64,000 nucleotides of DNA, taken from positions 124,001 through 188,000 of the forward strand of contig ML014116.1 of assembly GCA_003615045.1 (NCBI GenBank), given 5' to 3'. The position numbers and the translations under genes are program-made. Origin of the DNA: Caulochytrium protostelioides. Taxonomy: Eukaryota; Chytridiomycota; Caulochytriomycetes; Caulochytriales; Caulochytriaceae. Of the stretch, positions 62,505-64,000 are shown piece after piece. A model generated the notes under the pieces. The model saw nothing but the letters and a program-made list of their open reading frames with translations, was not told where the DNA came from and did not search any database. Each line of letters begins with the position of its first letter. The stretch's first letter is position 1.

Positions 62505-64000
62505 ATGGGGTTGTTGTTCGCGCGCATGCGCGCGCGCATGGGTGTTCAGCTGGTCGTGCTGGCACTGTGCCTCGTCGCTCTAGCCGGCCGCGGCGCCGTG
62601 GGGCAGCCTCTGGCGGGCCCGCAGACGACGGCCATGATGCCCGCCGCGACCACGCCGACTCGCTCCGGCGCCGTGCATGCGGCCGCCGCTGTCTCCGCGG
62701 GATCTCACATCGTGCGGGTGAAGCGCGGGCCGTCCGTGTCCATCAGCCAGCTTTGGCGCGAGCTGGCGCGTCTCACGGCGTATGAAAAGGTGACCCACTA
62801 CTTCACTCCCTCCCAAAGCCCCGCTGCCTTTGTCCATGAGGTGCTCACGGACGACTTGCGCTCTGATTGGGAAACCTCCTTAACGAGCCCCCGCGCCAAC
62901 CACAATGACGAATTTTTCTTCAACGAGGTGCACGAACTGGACGTCCCGAAGCTCTTTGAAGCATACCAGGCCTCACCGGTGACCTTCCAGCTGAATGATC
63001 AACCCATCTCCCACAGCGACCTGCTGTTCGACGAAGTGATGCCGGCGGTGCTGGCTTGGTACGCCATCGAGCTCAAGCGTCAGAACAAAAGGCTCTTCCC
63101 GGACATGAAAGACGAGCTGCGGAAGGACGTTATGGAACAACTCCAGGTACACGGCTGGGCGCTCGAGCAAGTCTTGGTGAAGCAAATGGAGGTTCGCGGT
63201 GAGTTCCAGGAGGCGCTCATCAAGCAAGGGAACTCAGTTGCCCAGCTGCTCAGGATCATCGAGCAGGAGATTCCGCACGTGTCCGAGTATGTTAATTTGG
63301 ACGGCACGAAGGTGCCCAACGAGCGGGACGTCGATCCCAGAATGTCTGACTTCACCTTTATTTCTGTGCCCTCGAGCGGCTCCCTTAACCAGATGGGTCT
63401 GGTGGACGATGGGCACTACCACTCTCACCGGCAGTCCTTCGACAGCTCCAACTTCGATGACGAAAATTTCGATGACCTGGTTGATAGCTCTGAAGGCCCT
63501 GCGGTGGCCGCGTTTGACCGACTCCTGTCCAGCCAATCGCCTGGATTCCTTGACGCATTCGTCCTTGACTTGATCAAGCGAAAACCTAGCCCTGATGCCG
63601 TGCTCGAACGCTGCATCACCCTCCTCCAGGCAGACACCGGTCTCTTCCGCAGCGGCGAGTGGGCGGATGCGAAAGTCTTTGTGCAAGACGCGAAGGTCGT
63701 TGCGCAGTTCAAAAACTGGCTGCAAAACCTGGCTAAACGATATGACGTGCCGCGGGGGTTCGATCCAGGCGCCCTCGGGAGGTCGACCCAAGAGGCCATT
63801 GCCGATTTCAAGAGCCACTGCACGGGGCACGGCACATCGAGCAAATCGCAGGTCGCGAGCCTCACCCAGGTCATCATGAAGTCCATCGACGCGCCCGTCG
63901 GGATCGAGGCGGCGCTCAAGGCACTCCGAGAGACGGTTAGCGCGCACCGCCCGACCGGGTCGGCATTCGCCTCGGCCGAGGCCTCTCCGCAGGGATCGGG
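62505..64000 (+). CDS. Secreted helical protein of unknown function (3' partial)
   Basis: The frame starts at the ATG at 62505 and remains open to the window end, giving at least 498 residues. The N-terminus (MGLLFARMRARMGVQLVVLA, then LCLVALAGRGAVG) is a signal peptide with likely cleavage near AVGQ. After a Thr/Ala-rich spacer the mature chain looks folded and mostly helical, with charged amphipathic segments such as LRKDVMEQLQVHGWALEQVL and FQEALIKQGNSVAQLLRIIE, and an acidic block with FDDENFDDLVD. No domain is recognised. Base composition is lower in GC than neighbouring genes, similar to the secreted genes in the 17-24 kb island, but its leader differs and I see no sequence match to them. 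Confidence 0.7.
   Translation, partial: MGLLFARMRARMGVQLVVLALCLVALAGRGAVGQPLAGPQTTAMMPAATTPTRSGAVHAAAAVSAGSHIVRVKRGPSVSISQLWRELARLTAYEKVTHYFTPSQSPAAFVHEVLTDDLRSDWETSLTSPRANHNDEFFFNEVHELDVPKLFEAYQASPVTFQLNDQPISHSDLLFDEVMPAVLAWYAIELKRQNKRLFPDMKDELRKDVMEQLQVHGWALEQVLVKQMEVRGEFQEALIKQGNSVAQLLRIIEQEIPHVSEYVNLDGTKVPNERDVDPRMSDFTFISVPSSGSLNQMGLVDDGHYHSHRQSFDSSNFDDENFDDLVDSSEGPAVAAFDRLLSSQSPGFLDAFVLDLIKRKPSPDAVLERCITLLQADTGLFRSGEWADAKVFVQDAKVVAQFKNWLQNLAKRYDVPRGFDPGALGRSTQEAIADFKSHCTGHGTSSKSQVASLTQVIMKSIDAPVGIEAALKALRETVSAHRPTGSAFASAEASPQGS

Overview
The window is GC-rich (well over 60 percent in most genes) and eukaryotic. It holds long, mostly uninterrupted reading frames rich in alanine and glutamine runs, monocistronic genes on both strands, TATA-like elements a few hundred bases upstream of start codons, and one clear GT-AG intron. 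The gene set is fungal: a Yap1/Pap1-type bZIP factor, a septation-initiation (Cdc7/SepH) kinase, an Rtf1 subunit, a GH18 chitinase with a chitin-binding module, COG3 and GPN1. A very compact, GC-rich, intron-poor early-diverging fungus (chytrid-like, for example a Caulochytrium-type genome) fits best. That assignment is inference and no species is proven.

Layout. 1-16.1 kb: a giant coiled-coil protein ending in a C1q-like domain (its 5' end lies outside the window), a pentatricopeptide-like mitochondrial protein, a zf-PARP zinc-finger protein with the only recognised intron, a membrane-anchored chitinase, and mitochondrial succinyl-CoA:3-ketoacid CoA-transferase with a CCAAT cluster and 14-bp repeats upstream. 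16.1-27.3 kb: a lower-GC accessory island. It carries two genes for secreted proteins that share the same signal peptide and about 0.7 kb of upstream DNA but have unrelated mature parts, plus three decayed copies of a Fanzor (eukaryotic TnpB-like RNA-guided nuclease) gene. 27.3-57.8 kb: housekeeping genes (HGSNAT-like acyltransferase, GPN1, USP36-like deubiquitinase, SIN kinase, Yap1-like bZIP, Rtf1, COG3, dual-specificity phosphatase), with a decayed Ty3/gypsy integrase piece near 48.2 kb. 57.8-62.2 kb: a gene-poor stretch. 62.5-64 kb: the 5' part of another secreted helical protein, cut by the window end.

The genes do not form a pathway. The most notable system-level signal is the accessory island, where the unit [secreted-protein gene, leader/promoter cassette, Fanzor relic] occurs twice in tandem. 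The cassette is conserved up to the predicted signal-peptidase site and nothing recognisable is conserved after it. This suggests repeated reuse of one secretion leader for different cargo, or very fast divergence of the mature proteins. Most other long open frames in the window are antisense or out-of-frame artefacts of high GC content.
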